Below, piece by piece: positions 4,876-5,243 of a stretch of 5,243 bases of DNA (its first letter is position 1; each line of letters begins with the position of its first letter). Origin of the DNA: Caldifarciminota bacterium (GTDB lineage Bacteria > Hydrothermota > UBA3072 > WFRC01); assembly GCA_015486685.1 (NCBI GenBank), contig WFRC01000058.1, forward strand, positions 1-5,243. The letters run 5' to 3'. Position numbers and translations under genes: made by a program. The notes under the pieces are model-generated. The model did not search any database and had not been told where the DNA came from. It was given only the letters and a program-made list of their open reading frames with translations.

Positions 4876-5243
4876 ATGCTAAAATTTAATAAGAATGTCA
4901 GGATTTTTTTATTATGTGCTATCTTTGTTGCTGGAGGAGAAGTATGGGGTAATATAGATGAGACAATGGAAATGATGTTCAAGGAACCCACAATAATTCT
5001 TTATGGCAATAACAGGTCATATGCAAACTCAGTAAAACTTTACTATGCGAATTACGATATTGATTTTAATCTTCATAAGGCTGATAGTATTTCGGATTCT
5101 CTTATCCAGAAATACAATATAATTGCAATAGGGATAAGAGATAATAATAATTTTATTGATTTATGCCTGAAAAAAATTCCCATCTCATTCACAGATTCTT
5201 CTATTACGATAAGAAATAAAACATTTAAAGGAAGGGATATAAG
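4876..5243 (+). CDS. secreted protein, 5' part only (cut by the window end)
   Basis: An ATG at 4876, 5 bases behind AGGAGG (4865-4870), opens a frame of 122 codons with no stop before the edge. Residues 1-25 form a signal peptide: basic residues at 3, 6 and 9, a hydrophobic core IFLLCAIFVAGG and a likely cut after VWG. There is no proper lipobox, although a Cys lies at 14. Residues 38-122 look like an alpha/beta domain: TIILYGNN, then IQKYNIIAIG (77-86), LKKIPISF (98-105) and a TIRNKTFKG hairpin (111-119). This order (strand with G and N, KYN-hydrophobic strand, L-x-x-IPI, then I-x-x-x-x-K-x-F/Y-x-G) resembles a domain I recall from secreted hydrolases. That resemblance is from memory, so the product is best called an exported protein of unknown function. 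It has its own promoter and is not part of the abiE operon. Confidence 0.75.
   Translation, partial: MLKFNKNVRIFLLCAIFVAGGEVWGNIDETMEMMFKEPTIILYGNNRSYANSVKLYYANYDIDFNLHKADSISDSLIQKYNIIAIGIRDNNNFIDLCLKKIPISFTDSSITIRNKTFKGRDI

Overview
This is an AT-rich bacterial window. It holds three complete protein genes, one decayed gene, and two genes cut by the window edges, all on the + strand. The DUF5916-type outer-membrane barrel protein (1235-3319) and the signal peptide on the last gene imply a diderm (Gram-negative type) cell. The combination of low GC, spacers packed with repeats and this gene content resembles genomes of uncultivated candidate phyla. The sequence does not allow a phylum to be named.

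Layout. Bases 1-80 are the tail of an upstream gene. A structured element of nested inverted repeats (107-160) and a pair of identical palindromes precede a small PD-(D/E)XK nuclease-like gene (193-705). A terminator-like hairpin follows. The spacer at 706-1234 is the most unusual DNA here. It is a mosaic of two related 7-bp tandem arrays (855-889 and 974-1010) on either side of a block of tiny TTC-loop hairpins (905-952). After these come a REP-like hairpin (1093-1124), an ACCCT/AGGGT inverted repeat (1140-1160) and a 9-bp tandem array (1180-1215) that ends just before the ribosome binding site of the DUF5916 gene. The DUF5916 gene (1235-3319) reads as an N-terminal CBM9/DOMON-like beta-sandwich followed by an outer-membrane barrel.

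Next comes a type IV toxin-antitoxin locus of the AbiE family. A near-consensus promoter (3481-3509), with an inverted repeat over its -10 box, drives an intact abiEi antitoxin (3541-4140). The abiEii toxin gene behind it is wrecked: only its N-terminal ~48 codons and C-terminal ~65 codons remain, joined out of frame, with the whole catalytic centre missing. The locus is therefore an orphan antitoxin with a toxin fossil.

A gene-free stretch (4511-4782) and a probable sigma-70 promoter lead to a secreted protein (4876 to the window end) that is cut off by the edge.

The genes do not form one pathway. I found no convincing new multi-gene system. The best leads are the repeat mosaic, the orphaned AbiEi with its likely operator, and the stand-alone nuclease behind a paired palindrome.
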